This document shows, piece after piece, positions 1 to 8,014 of a DNA stretch of 64,000 nt; within the stretch, counting starts at the first letter, position 1; each line of letters opens with the position of its first letter. The DNA is from a virus: the IMG/VR virus record IMGVR_UViG_3300025816_000009, positions 17,412 through 81,411 of that record. One strand, written 5' to 3'. The position numbers and the translations under genes were made by a program. The notes under the pieces were generated by a model, which was not told where the DNA came from, searched no databases, and was given only the letters and a program-made list of their open reading frames with translations.

Positions 1-1758
1 ACTCGTGAAGGAGCGCAATTGGATTTACTCTATTATTATCGTGAAGAGATTTGCGCTGTATTCGGAATCCCGCCGATGAAACTTGGTTGGGTTCAGACAG
101 GTAAGTTAGCAAATCCCGAACAACAATTAGACGCATGGTACGATGTTGTCGAATCATATCATAATCGAGTTTCGTCTGTAATTAACAACAACATTCTTCC
201 ACTCTTAGATATTACAGATTGGAAGTTCAAGTTTATTTCAATCAGACCAAAACAAGATGGATTGAGAGCAGAGACGTTCCAAAAGAATGCGTCAGCGATT
301 TCCGCTTTGAGACAAGAAGCAACAATCTCAATCAATGAAGCAAGAAACATTCTCGGACTTGAGCGAATAGAAATAAGAGAAGCAGATAATCCATTCTTCG
401 TTTCTCCAAAATTACAAATCAATCAACCGGACGCTTTCGATAATGAACCTAGTGCAGAAACTACACCGGAAGAATCCGAAAACTTGCCCGAGGAAGCGTC
501 GTTGAGATTACTCGACCTATTCCCGTCAATAGGCATCCCCGAAGGCTACGGTCAAGGCGCGGGAGATTCACCTCAATTCGAACTTGGCGAATCTGTCGAT
601 TCTGAATTATACGAACAAATTGCGTTCAAGAAAATTGACGAACAGGATGCGTTCGAAGAAATAGAACAAGTTCGAAGCGCTTCTCTCGAATCAATGTTTG
701 AAGAAAATCAAAAGGACTTTTCTGATAGATTCATGAAAGCGCTAGATGACAGATTTAGAAACGATGAAGTCATGGTTGGTAAAGACATAGGCGCAGGCGA
801 TTTGAGATGGACGGTTCAGTTCATGGATAAAGAGTTAGAAGAATTACTCAACCAACAGACAATCGTTGCCGGTGTGGAAATGATGGGCGGTTATAGTGAA
901 ACCCTTGCCGTCGTCGGAGCAGGTGTTCCCGGTGCAGTTGGTATCGCAGTAAGCCAAGCAGATGAAGCGGCCATGTCATATTGGATGAGAAGATGGACTT
1001 TGCCTGCTTTACAGAATACACTCAACGGATTCAGAGAAAAGATTCTCGACACGTTTGACAGAATGAATACGAATGGTAAAAATTGGGCGTGGGCAAGTTC
1101 GGAAATGCGACGCATGATTGACCCGACAGGAAATAAATATCCGAAAGGATTCTATCAGAGAATCGCTAGAACCGAAACTCGTCGGGTTGTCGAATCAGCA
1201 CACATCTCCGGATTATCAAAAGCGGGAATCCAATTCGTCGAAAGATTAGTGGTTGAAGATGCGACTACCGACAAAGATTTGTGTTCACCTTTTGATGGGA
1301 CAATATATCGAGTTGACCAAGCGACAGGAATATTGCCTGCTCATCCAAATTGCAGATGTACATTAGTTGGTTATATTGGAACGCCGGATGATGTAAACAC
1401 CGACCCATTGAAACCAATTATTCCTCAACCCAAAGCCAAGCGCGTACTTACGGTCGCTGACAGAACTCCACCTCAAGGAGTTCGAAACGCCTGTAAAACG
1501 GGAATCAAACTTCACGAAGATGGTTTGAGTGGTTCGGGATTAGAAGGCGCAACCGTTCGAGAAGCAAACGCCATGATTAGAGGCCAACCGATTACTGTAG
1601 CAAAAGCGAAAAAGATGATTAGATGGTGGGGAAGAAATGCAAGATTCCTCGATGAGCCAAAAGATTCACCGGCATGGGTAGCCGCGCTATTATGGGGTGG
1701 ACGAGCCGGACTTTCTTGGTCAAGGAAATTATCAAGAGCGTTAGAGGCGGAAGAGTGA
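1..1758 (+). CDS. Portal protein C-terminal part fused to Mu F-like head morphogenesis domain (5' partial)
   Basis: The frame is open from base 1, so the N-terminus lies outside the window. The first roughly 130 residues look like the C-terminal clip/stem of an HK97-type portal (REEICAVFGIPP followed by a helical segment with SINEARNILGL), the ring through which DNA is packaged. An acidic linker follows. Residues about 370-460 match the phage Mu protein F / SPP1 gp7 minor-head domain (RIARTETRRVVESAH, then a PAHPNCRCTL metal-binding-like end). The last 100 residues (PPQGVRNACKTGI ... AALLWGGRAG) resemble a helical domain found C-terminally in phage MuF-type proteins. The next head gene starts directly after the stop. 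Portal-MuF fusions are known in phages. The family call is fairly secure; the function of the C-terminal domain is unknown. Confidence 0.8.
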   Translation, partial: TREGAQLDLLYYYREEICAVFGIPPMKLGWVQTGKLANPEQQLDAWYDVVESYHNRVSSVINNNILPLLDITDWKFKFISIRPKQDGLRAETFQKNASAISALRQEATISINEARNILGLERIEIREADNPFFVSPKLQINQPDAFDNEPSAETTPEESENLPEEASLRLLDLFPSIGIPEGYGQGAGDSPQFELGESVDSELYEQIAFKKIDEQDAFEEIEQVRSASLESMFEENQKDFSDRFMKALDDRFRNDEVMVGKDIGAGDLRWTVQFMDKELEELLNQQTIVAGVEMMGGYSETLAVVGAGVPGAVGIAVSQADEAAMSYWMRRWTLPALQNTLNGFREKILDTFDRMNTNGKNWAWASSEMRRMIDPTGNKYPKGFYQRIARTETRRVVESAHISGLSKAGIQFVERLVVEDATTDKDLCSPFDGTIYRVDQATGILPAHPNCRCTLVGYIGTPDDVNTDPLKPIIPQPKAKRVLTVADRTPPQGVRNACKTGIKLHEDGLSGSGLEGATVREANAMIRGQPITVAKAKKMIRWWGRNARFLDEPKDSPAWVAALLWGGRAGLSWSRKLSRALEAEE

Positions 1759-2130
1759 ATGTTCAAAGCATCAGCCACAGGATTGAACTTTAGTAAGTTG
1801 AGCAAGTTCGCAGGCGATTCCAATAAGAAAGTCAATAGAAATGTTTCAAGAGCAGTACAGAAAATCGCATTCAATATTCTAAGAGATGCGAAAAGAAACG
1901 CACCCATCAGAACAGGAGCGCTTAGAGCAAGTGGTCGAGTTTTAGAAATCAATAAAATGAAGCAAGAAATTGAGTTTGGTGGTAGTGGGACAGGAGTAAA
2001 CTACGCGGCGGCAATCGAATACGGGACAGGTCGAATAAGTCCCAAACCATTTCTCCGCCCGGCTGTCAAACAAAATCAAGCCGAAGCGAACCGATTACTA
2101 ATTAAGGCAGTACAAGACGGAACAAAGTGA
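1759..2130 (+). CDS. HK97 gp10-like head-tail joining protein
   Basis: A 123-residue protein with the typical HK97-gp10 layout: a basic helical N-terminus, the hallmark AKRNAPIRTGALRAS (pattern A-P-x-x-T-G-x-L-R-x-S), and a C-terminal YAAAIEYGTG ... PFLRPA motif. This family forms the neck/tail-terminator-type connector in siphoviruses. The ATG directly abuts the stop of the portal-MuF gene and the downstream gene overlaps its stop, so it belongs to a tightly packed head operon. It is unusual that it precedes the protease and capsid genes. Family assignment is firm; the exact position in the neck is inferred. Confidence 0.85.
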   Translation: MFKASATGLNFSKLSKFAGDSNKKVNRNVSRAVQKIAFNILRDAKRNAPIRTGALRASGRVLEINKMKQEIEFGGSGTGVNYAAAIEYGTGRISPKPFLRPAVKQNQAEANRLLIKAVQDGTK

Positions 2131-2297
2131 TGGACTATCGAGACAGGGAATACAAGAAGAAACCCGGTCGTTGTAGAATATGCGAGAAGAAATGGAAGAC
2201 CCCAAAGAAATCCGGCATTGTTCTGATAACGTGTGATGAATGCAGAGCAAAGATGTTGGGCAACAGTAAGAAACCCCGACGAAGGCGTAAGAAGTAA
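2130..2297 (+). CDS. Small basic zinc-ribbon protein (55 aa)
   Basis: This short frame starts with an ATG overlapping the previous stop (TGATG) and ends in a TAA overlapping the next ATG. Such translational coupling on both sides supports it being real. The product has two CxxC knuckles, CRIC near residue 15 and CDEC near residue 35, and a very basic tail ending RRRRKK. This suggests a small nucleic-acid-binding zinc ribbon. Similar tiny CxxC proteins occur at 3091 and 47304 in this genome. No specific function can be assigned. Confidence 0.6.
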   Translation: MDYRDREYKKKPGRCRICEKKWKTPKKSGIVLITCDECRAKMLGNSKKPRRRRKK

Positions 2298-2740
2298 TGC
2301 CGAGGAACTTTCGCAAACTCAACATCCGAAGGTATGTCGGAACTGTTCCCAATCTAACTTACGCATTTGCTAACTTCACAAATATGACTCCAAACGAATT
2401 GTTGAATAATTACAAGGATTATGCAAACGGTGATTCGATAGGCGGAACGGGAACGACACGAACTCCATTAGGAGCGACCGTACATATAGATTCAAGCGCA
2501 CCTAGATTATTGGGAGCATTCCCCGGCGGTGGGATGAATACGACAGGATATACAAATACGAGAATCGCCGCTGTCTCTCAAGTTCCACTACAGACACCCC
2601 AATTGACAGTCGCCGGAACGATTCTTGCGACACCGACGAATCTAACTTTTTCACCATGGGGCGGAACAGGAACTTTGGATAATGCAGTTAATGGAAAAGC
2701 CACGCGATTGCTAAGGCCAATGTTTGTAAAAGTGGTCTGA
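2297..2740 (+). CDS. Hypothetical virion-module protein (147 aa)
   Basis: Not recognised. It is translationally coupled to the zinc-ribbon gene (TAATG) and lies at the end of the first head operon, so a structural role such as capsid decoration or neck is plausible but unproven. The sequence is rich in Gly, Thr, Asn and Pro (for example FPGGGMNTTGYTNT and FSPWGGTGT), which suggests a beta-rich extracellular or virion protein. No transmembrane segment or cysteine pair is visible. The stop codon falls inside the 5' arm of a strong hairpin (2737-2766). Confidence 0.6.
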   Translation: MPRNFRKLNIRRYVGTVPNLTYAFANFTNMTPNELLNNYKDYANGDSIGGTGTTRTPLGATVHIDSSAPRLLGAFPGGGMNTTGYTNTRIAAVSQVPLQTPQLTVAGTILATPTNLTFSPWGGTGTLDNAVNGKATRLLRPMFVKVV

Positions 2741-2779
2741 CGTATTCATAGCGGTTGCCGCGTCAGTCGTTCGCTGTAC
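2737..2779 (-). ncRNA. sR1: candidate small RNA, class-2 initiator
   Basis: On the minus strand a TATA box (TTTATAAC starting at 2804) is followed at the standard distance by CAGTACAG, the initiator also seen at sR9 and sR12. The predicted transcript has no open frame and folds into a two-storey hairpin: CTGACG/CGTCAG (2737-2742 with 2761-2766) enclosing GCGG/CCGC. The hairpin could equally be the terminator of the plus-strand head operon ending at 2740. Promoter geometry is seen directly; the RNA itself is inferred. Confidence 0.35.
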
Positions 2780-2795
2780 TGCCCTCACGCTTTCT

Positions 2796-2835
2796 AGTTA
2801 TAAACCTTTTCATTGATAGATTGTGAAATTGATAT
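2796..2835. promoter_or_regulatory. Dual-box promoter with minus-facing TATA
   Basis: CATTGATA (2811-2818) and AATTGATA (about 2827-2834) lie 16 bp apart, next to a minus-strand TATA box (AAGGTTTATAAC, 2797-2808). No good TATA box faces the plus strand. It is one copy of the cassette repeated through the genome and would drive sR1. Confidence 0.5.
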
Positions 2836-2841
2836 TGGGTT

Positions 2842-2890
2842 AGATTCCCCCCGTTCGTTATCACGAGTAGTTTCGGGGGGGATTCTTTTT
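2842..2890. terminator. C6/G7 hairpin with T-tract
   Basis: AGATTCCCCCC (2842-2852) faces GGGGGGATTCT (2875 on), giving a long GC stem followed on the plus strand by CTTTTT. On the minus strand it lies just beyond sR2 and may terminate it. The same AGATTCCCCCC arm recurs in the terminator at 32459. Confidence 0.5.
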
Positions 2891-2906
2891 CGATGTGTTT
2901 TAAGCA

Positions 2907-2999
2907 TCAGAGTCCGGATTTGCACCGGCAGGTTCGCGACACCGGCCTGTCCTAAATTACCCGACCGAAGCCGGGCGCAGACGCCTCTCCCAAACTGAA
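2907..2999 (-). ncRNA. sR2: candidate structured small RNA
   Basis: Minus-strand TATA TTTATAAC near 3019 is followed 24 nt on by TCAGTTTG, a variant of the TTAGTTTG initiator found at eight other loci. The predicted RNA contains a UUCG-capped hairpin (CCCGGC-TTCG-GTCGGG, 2960-2975) and a CCGG-TGCAAAT-CCGG hairpin (2914-2928). The latter resembles a tRNA T-arm, but no acceptor stem can be built. It ends before the C/G hairpin at 2842-2890. It has no coding frame of note. No function is known. Confidence 0.45.
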
Positions 3000-3011
3000 C
3001 GGGTCGCTTTC

Positions 3012-3070
3012 TAGTTATAAAACTTTCTATTGAGATATTGTAATATTGATAAATAGAAACCTTAATAAGC
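3012..3070. promoter_or_regulatory. Bidirectional dual-box promoter (sR2 / 54-aa gene)
   Basis: TATTGAGA (3029-3036) and TATTGATA (3044-3051) sit between a minus TATA (3012-3022) and a plus TATA (TTAATAAGC from 3062). The plus TATA is 29 nt upstream of the ATG at 3091, the spacing that recurs across the genome. Confidence 0.6.
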
Positions 3071-3090
3071 AAAGCACTACAGGAACAAAC

Positions 3091-3255
3091 ATGATAACCC
3101 ATGAACATAATTGCGCCAATTGCTACAAAGCAACGACTAACGAGATGATAATTAATACCATTTCATTTACAATGTGTGAGGCTTGTGAAGAAAAAATAAA
3201 TGCGTCATTTGCGGCAAAAAGAGAAGAAGAAGAAGAATACGGTTCTATTAAGTAG
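3091..3255 (+). CDS. Small zinc-ribbon protein (54 aa)
   Basis: The start at 3091 is chosen because the ATG lies 29 nt after the TATA box and carries the AACAAAC-ATG context. The longer frame from 3046 would run through the promoter. The protein has CANC near residue 8 and CEAC near residue 34, a likely zinc ribbon, and an acidic tail (EEEEEYGSIK). It directly precedes the Mom-like gene with 20 nt between them, so the two are probably co-transcribed. Function unknown. Confidence 0.6.
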   Translation: MITHEHNCANCYKATTNEMIINTISFTMCEACEEKINASFAAKREEEEEYGSIK

Positions 3256-3275
3256 GTGGGTCTTTACCGATTGGC

Positions 3276-3953
3276 ATGGCTAAATCAGTCAAAGAGTATC
3301 ACGTCAAACCATGTGATGTTTCGGTTATTAGGCCATTTATTGAAAAGTGGCATTATTCTAAATCAATAAACGGGGTTCGTTCCTCGTATTGTTTTGCTAT
3401 GTGGGAAGGAGACGAATCACATTCGAGAGTTCTAGTCGGCGCTATGCTTTACGGAATGCCGGGCATGGCGAACGCTTGGAAGCCTTATGGTGAAAAAGAA
3501 TCTGATGTTTTAGAATTACGCCGTCTCTGTTGCATTGACGATACGCCTCAAAATGCTGAATCATATTTTATTGGTAAGACTCTGAAATGGTTAAAAAATA
3601 ATACGCTTGTCAAAAATATAGTCTCATATTCTGATATGAATCACGGTCATGAAGGAACGATATACAAAGCGTCGAACTTTCGACATGATGGCATTACCTC
3701 TCCGGGACGAGTAATTATCAGATTGTCAGATGGGAAACAATATCACGACAAAACAATCCGAACAATGTACAATGGAAAATTAAAACCATTCGCTCAAAAA
3801 ATCAAGGAACAATTAGAAAACGGGGAAGCCGAATATAGAAATACAGTCGGGAAGAATATATTCGTATATGAACTCAAAAGAAAAAAACATCACAACGTCA
3901 TTCCGGTTTCTCCAAATGTTGAATCGTTAAGTTTCGAAGAATGGTTTAATTGA
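3276..3953 (+). CDS. Mom-like DNA-modification acyltransferase
   Basis: A 225-residue protein resembling the phage Mu Mom family. Mom is a GNAT-related enzyme that modifies adenine in viral DNA and protects it from host nucleases. Visible family features are WHYSKS near residue 25, the block VLELRRLCCIDDTPQNAES leading into FIGKTLKWLK, and IVSYSDMNHGHEGTIYKASNF around residues 117-137. The start follows a GGTGGG-containing leader. It sits between a dual-box promoter and the protease gene, so it may be expressed from its own promoter. The C-terminal 60 residues are not recognised. The family is well supported by motif order; the actual modification and substrate are not known. Confidence 0.7.
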   Translation: MAKSVKEYHVKPCDVSVIRPFIEKWHYSKSINGVRSSYCFAMWEGDESHSRVLVGAMLYGMPGMANAWKPYGEKESDVLELRRLCCIDDTPQNAESYFIGKTLKWLKNNTLVKNIVSYSDMNHGHEGTIYKASNFRHDGITSPGRVIIRLSDGKQYHDKTIRTMYNGKLKPFAQKIKEQLENGEAEYRNTVGKNIFVYELKRKKHHNVIPVSPNVESLSFEEWFN

Positions 3954-3997
3954 TAATCAAATCAGTGATAAACCACGGACAGTCCCGTTAAGGTCGT

Positions 3998-5596
3998 ATG
4001 GAACTAAGCGGAGCAATCAATATCAAAGACCAAGACAAGTTCGATTCCCTCGACCTTCCTTCCCAAGATGTTCAGATTGAGTATAGAATAATCACACCTT
4101 TCGTCGTTAAGGCTTACGAAGATGACGAGAAGAAAAATGCAGATGTCATGATTAGAGGACCTGTATATGTGGGCGACAAGGATATGCTCGACAGGCATAA
4201 TGAACTTGTTGACTATGAAGCGATGATGGCGGCTTGGGATAAGTATTCCAAGAATCCGGTTATCTTATACAACCACTCTAAGACATACGGAGTTATTGGA
4301 AAAATGACTAATGTCTCCATGGATGAATGGGAAGATTATGGAACTGTTCCAATCGGAACTGCTATGATTGACAGTGGTGAAAAAGACATCACAAGAAAAA
4401 TACAGAAGGGAATGCTCAAGGCTTTCTCAATCGGATTCATAGCAAAAGCGGCAGTCAAGATTTGTGAAGACAAGGAAGATGACTGTTATATCAGATTCAC
4501 CGAGATTGATTGGGTCGAGACTTCGGTCGTCGATGTGCCGGCATCTCCGGGCGCATTATTTTCAGTTGAGAAAAAGTTCAGTTGGAAGAATGGAAAATCA
4601 CTTGGGGAGAAAGTGGGATGTGGATGTGGATGCAAAGGCGAGACTATTGAGTCCAATAGTTGCGAAGGAAAAGTTTCTGACAGCGCTGAAAACTTGTCCG
4701 AGAAAGAAATGGTCGGTGTTGATATTTACACAACAGAAGAGGAAGCATTAGCGAGAGCCGAAGAATTAGGTTGTTCCGGATTTCACACAATGGAAAATGA
4801 TGAGGGAGAAACCCTCTATATGCCGTGTAGTAGCCATGATGACTATGAATCTAGTACCGGAGATAGTGAGGAAGTGGAACTGTCAGCGAACGATTTGGTT
4901 AAGAACCCCGACTCACACCCATTGGATTCAACGGAGTCAACAGATATGTCAACAACCGAAGAGAAATCCATCAGCGAGGACGCTGAAACTATCGACGAGC
5001 CTATAGTAGAAGAGGCAGTTGTAGAGGAACAAACAGTAGAACTAACAGCAGATGAAACAATTATTGAAACTAAGGATGCAGAAGAAGCAGTCGAAGAGGA
5101 AGTAGTTGAAGAGGAAGTAGTTGACGAAGTAGTCGAGACTAAAGAAGCAGAGGCTACAGAAGAAGAATCAGCAACCCCATCCGGTGTTGAGGTTCTAATG
5201 GAAGTTGTTGGTGTTCTGAAAGAACTCAATGACAGGATGACCAAAATGGAATCCGCAGTTGACGCAACCGCTACATTAGAGAGCGAGATTGCAGAACTAA
5301 AATCAGTCGTCGAAGCAAGAGACGCAACAATCTCTGAATTAACAGAAGCAAAGAGTGTTGCAGAACAAGAAGCAGAGATTGAATCAGAAGTTTCAAAGAG
5401 AGTCGCAAAGACTCTATCAGAAGTAGGTGTTGAAGTAGAAGCACCTATCGCAAGCAGAAAGTCAGCAATAGTTGACACCGTAGTTGCTGACGTAAACAAA
5501 GCAAGTAGATTCGACCCACAGCCCAATGTAAGTCCCGGTATGAACGGCCTTGCTAAATGGCTAGAGGCTAACTTAGCGGGCAAGGGTAGAAACTGA
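3998..5596 (+). CDS. Prohead protease fused to scaffold-like acidic coiled-coil region
   Basis: Residues 1 to about 200 resemble the S78 (HK97/U35) prohead protease: catalytic-type His in LYNHSKT (about residue 91), Ser in KAFSIGF (about 143) and the acidic ET-SVVDVPASP segment (about 175). It should cleave the scaffold and capsid N-termini during maturation. A Cys-rich GCGCGCK stretch follows, then a small domain (EEALARAEELGCSGFHT ... YMPCSSHDDY) seen in other phage head proteins, a roughly 120-residue Glu/Val-rich low-complexity region, and a coiled coil near 400-460. The tail ends near PQPNVSPGMNGLAKW. This layout suggests that protease and scaffold are one polypeptide. It lies immediately upstream of the major capsid gene, as in HK97-type viruses. 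Confidence 0.8.
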   Translation: MELSGAINIKDQDKFDSLDLPSQDVQIEYRIITPFVVKAYEDDEKKNADVMIRGPVYVGDKDMLDRHNELVDYEAMMAAWDKYSKNPVILYNHSKTYGVIGKMTNVSMDEWEDYGTVPIGTAMIDSGEKDITRKIQKGMLKAFSIGFIAKAAVKICEDKEDDCYIRFTEIDWVETSVVDVPASPGALFSVEKKFSWKNGKSLGEKVGCGCGCKGETIESNSCEGKVSDSAENLSEKEMVGVDIYTTEEEALARAEELGCSGFHTMENDEGETLYMPCSSHDDYESSTGDSEEVELSANDLVKNPDSHPLDSTESTDMSTTEEKSISEDAETIDEPIVEEAVVEEQTVELTADETIIETKDAEEAVEEEVVEEEVVDEVVETKEAEATEEESATPSGVEVLMEVVGVLKELNDRMTKMESAVDATATLESEIAELKSVVEARDATISELTEAKSVAEQEAEIESEVSKRVAKTLSEVGVEVEAPIASRKSAIVDTVVADVNKASRFDPQPNVSPGMNGLAKWLEANLAGKGRN

Positions 5597-5604
5597 AAAT
5601 TAAA

Positions 5605-6681
5605 ATGGAAGTGAAAAAGATGAGTACAGAAGATATTGAGTTTAACGACGTTGTTGAAAGAGTGAAAGCGGCACTAGCGGGTGCGGGTACAGGGACAGGG
5701 CAAGAAATGTTGCCGACTGAAACTGCTGACGAAATTATCGCTATAGTATATGAGAGGAACTTTATGCGTTCTCTATTCCCTGCTATGCCGATGAACCGAA
5801 GAATTATGAAAGTTCCAAAACTAACAGGTTCTATTGAGTTCCATGCTCAAACATTAGGAATGACAGAAGCGGGTACAGCATCCGCTGAATCTCGTGCTAC
5901 AACAGCAGAGATGACTTTAGAATTAAAGACCATGATAGCAAACGTACCAATCGGAAACTATCTAATCGCTTACGGTGTTGAAGGTCTTCTAACAGTTCTA
6001 AGAGATGACATCGCTTCTCGTCTAGCATTTAACGAAGAGTCATTGTTCATCAACGGTGATACAGTCATAACAAACGGCTATGTGAACAACATCAATGGTC
6101 TATACAACGCAGGTACAAACCCTAGTGGTGTTGACGCAGATTCCAACGATTACCTAACATTATTCGATGGTCTAAGAAAGAGTGCAGGTAAGTCAGTTTC
6201 AGTTAGTGGAACTTTCGCACTATCTCACCTACGTTCAGCAATTAACCAACTTGGAGTTTACGCAGATAACCGCGCTGACCTTTCATTAATTGTCCCTAGG
6301 AATCTCGAGGTCCAATTGCTCGGAATGACGGAACTTCAAACCGTCGATAAATATGGAGCAGGTGCAACAATTCTCTCCGGAGAACTTGGACGCATTTACG
6401 GAATCCGTGTTTTCGCTACAGGTGTTATCGCTACCAACCTAAATTGGACAGGCGACTACGAAACAGGTACAGGAACAGTACAGGACAAGACTGTTGCATT
6501 ACTATTACAAAACCGTTCTCCTTTGATTGGAAACCCAACCGTTGCTGACAGAAGATTCAGTATCGGATTCCATGACGAACCACAGAAAGACAGATTCTTG
6601 CTAGTACCAAAGCAAGACGTTGCTTTCGGTGTAAGATACACTGATGCAGTCTGTAAATTAACCGGAATAGCAACAGTTTGA
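5605..6681 (+). CDS. Major capsid protein, HK97 fold
   Basis: A 358-residue protein directly after the protease/scaffold gene. It contains features of HK97-type capsid proteins: an early helix, an E-loop region with MPMNRRIMKVPKLTGSIEFH, an extended P-domain around residues 130-190 (FNEESLFINGDTV) and a C-terminal beta region with FLLVPKQDVAFGVRYTDA. It forms the icosahedral shell. The start could instead be the ATG at 5620 (MSTEDIEF); neither has a clear Shine-Dalgarno. No long cleavable delta domain precedes it, consistent with the scaffold being in the upstream gene. A hairpin after the stop (6691-6710) may end or attenuate the operon. Confidence 0.85.
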   Translation: MEVKKMSTEDIEFNDVVERVKAALAGAGTGTGQEMLPTETADEIIAIVYERNFMRSLFPAMPMNRRIMKVPKLTGSIEFHAQTLGMTEAGTASAESRATTAEMTLELKTMIANVPIGNYLIAYGVEGLLTVLRDDIASRLAFNEESLFINGDTVITNGYVNNINGLYNAGTNPSGVDADSNDYLTLFDGLRKSAGKSVSVSGTFALSHLRSAINQLGVYADNRADLSLIVPRNLEVQLLGMTELQTVDKYGAGATILSGELGRIYGIRVFATGVIATNLNWTGDYETGTGTVQDKTVALLLQNRSPLIGNPTVADRRFSIGFHDEPQKDRFLLVPKQDVAFGVRYTDAVCKLTGIATV

Positions 6682-6690
6682 GTAGGATAA

Positions 6691-6711
6691 TGTGGGGAGC
6701 AATCCCCCATT
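6691..6711 (+). terminator. Hairpin after capsid gene
   Basis: TGGGG-agcaat-CCCCCATTT follows the capsid stop by 10 nt and is followed by a T-rich stretch. It resembles the GGGGGAGCAACCCCCCATTT element at 33128. A partial terminator that raises capsid mRNA over downstream genes is plausible. Confidence 0.4.
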
Positions 6712-6766
6712 TCCTTCTCGGTCTTGTTTAGCATCGCTGATAAACCGTAAAGGGTGAGGTCAGTCT

Positions 6767-7450
6767 ATGCCTTCATCCGGTTATTTCTTTGGGCCATTAA
6801 TTATTGGTCAAGCGACTGACACTGCCTTAGACTATTGCACATTAGCAGACGTCGAAACTTATGCGGGTGTTGACTTTTCAGAAGGGATAGGACCTACTGA
6901 TTCACAAATTGCTACAATGATTTCCAATGCGTCTCGAGTTATTGACGCATATCTCGGAACTCAACAAGCCTCAACGGTCAGTGTTGAAGAGTGGATTGAT
7001 TCTACGGTGTTCGGTGAACACGCAGTTTTGGGTCTTCGTCCGGTGGCAAGCATAACTAGCATTGAAGAATATGATGGGTCGGGTGAAGTTGCTTACACAT
7101 TAGTACAGGGAAGAAACAGAGACACTGATGATTATTGGCTACATAATCCCGAAGCAGGGATTATCAGATTCAATTCGTACTTTGGAGAGAGAATCAAGAA
7201 TCTATTGAAAGTAAGTTATGTTAGTGGGAATACAGAAGTTCCGGCTATGGTGAAGATGGCTACAATTTTGATGGTTTGTCGAAACGCCGCACGAGCCGCC
7301 TTGAATGATGAAAATTGTATGGATAGAGTCAAGGATATGTGGTACAGATTAGAAGATAATACGAACAAAGAACTTGATTGGTTTTTGAACGAATTGAAAA
7401 AGCAAAAACTTGTTGGAGTTGCGACGTTCGGTTTGAAGGGGAACTATTGA
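6767..7450 (+). CDS. Head-tail connector protein (gp6-like)
   Basis: A 227-residue, mainly helical protein with the gp6/gp15 connector pattern: YCTLADVETYAGVDF, then SQIATMISNASRVIDAYLGT near residues 40-65, a short beta insertion, and a C-terminal helix with MVKMATILMVCRNAARAAL. Such proteins form the ring beneath the portal. It follows the capsid gene and precedes a tail-completion-like gene, the usual order. The start has GGTGAGG 8 nt upstream. Confidence 0.65.
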   Translation: MPSSGYFFGPLIIGQATDTALDYCTLADVETYAGVDFSEGIGPTDSQIATMISNASRVIDAYLGTQQASTVSVEEWIDSTVFGEHAVLGLRPVASITSIEEYDGSGEVAYTLVQGRNRDTDDYWLHNPEAGIIRFNSYFGERIKNLLKVSYVSGNTEVPAMVKMATILMVCRNAARAALNDENCMDRVKDMWYRLEDNTNKELDWFLNELKKQKLVGVATFGLKGNY

Positions 7451-7460
7451 GGTCAATAGC

Positions 7461-7979
7461 ATGGCGATAACTGACGCAGGTGTTCCGTCAAACTCTGTTT
7501 GGTACGCAATCAAACAATTTATTCTGACAAATCTAACAAGTCCGAGTCCGGGAACATGGACTGTCTCTGTCAACAATGATTGGTTGGAATACAAAAAAGC
7601 AAAAACATTTCAAGTTTGCATAGTTCCTATCTATTCTGAAACTCAAGCATCGACTTTGACAGGTGGAGCAAGTTTGACAGCAGGCAAGATTTCGACAGCG
7701 TATTATCAAATCACTCTAACTCACCCCGACCGGGAATCGGCTCATGGTTTGTTCCGCAACACCGTGTCTATTCTGAATAATGAAACACTCTCAAGCCCAC
7801 AGGCAGGTGGAGCGCTCACAGGCGTCGCAGGGACAGATTACCATTGGATTAGAATCCAAAAAGCCGCCGCGGGTGAAATGATTACATTGACTGCTCCGGA
7901 ATGTGGACCTGATGGTAAGCATGACAAATGCAACGGTTTCAGATATGATATAACAGTCGCAGTACGTTGGAATGAATGA
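7461..7979 (+). CDS. Putative tail terminator/completion protein
   Basis: A 172-residue protein 10 nt after the connector gene. The alternation of amphipathic strands (TWTVSVNNDWLEYKKAKTFQVCIVPIY, split by a Gly/Thr loop, then AYYQITLTHPD and YDITVAVRWNE) fits the alpha/beta tail-terminator fold, and gene order supports it. No diagnostic motif was identified, so the call rests on position and length. Confidence 0.45.
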   Translation: MAITDAGVPSNSVWYAIKQFILTNLTSPSPGTWTVSVNNDWLEYKKAKTFQVCIVPIYSETQASTLTGGASLTAGKISTAYYQITLTHPDRESAHGLFRNTVSILNNETLSSPQAGGALTGVAGTDYHWIRIQKAAAGEMITLTAPECGPDGKHDKCNGFRYDITVAVRWNE

Positions 7980-8014
7980 ACACGGTTAAAAGCCCCCAAT
8001 AACCCCGGAACTAC

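Noticed and set aside
2907-2999. tRNA-like CCGG-TGCAAAT-CCGG arm
   Set aside because: T-loop lacks the TTC core and no acceptor stem pairs; kept only as a structured RNA candidate.
4843-5583. 246-codon Ser/Thr-rich minus-strand frame
   Set aside because: Shadow of the acidic scaffold region of the protease gene; no promoter.
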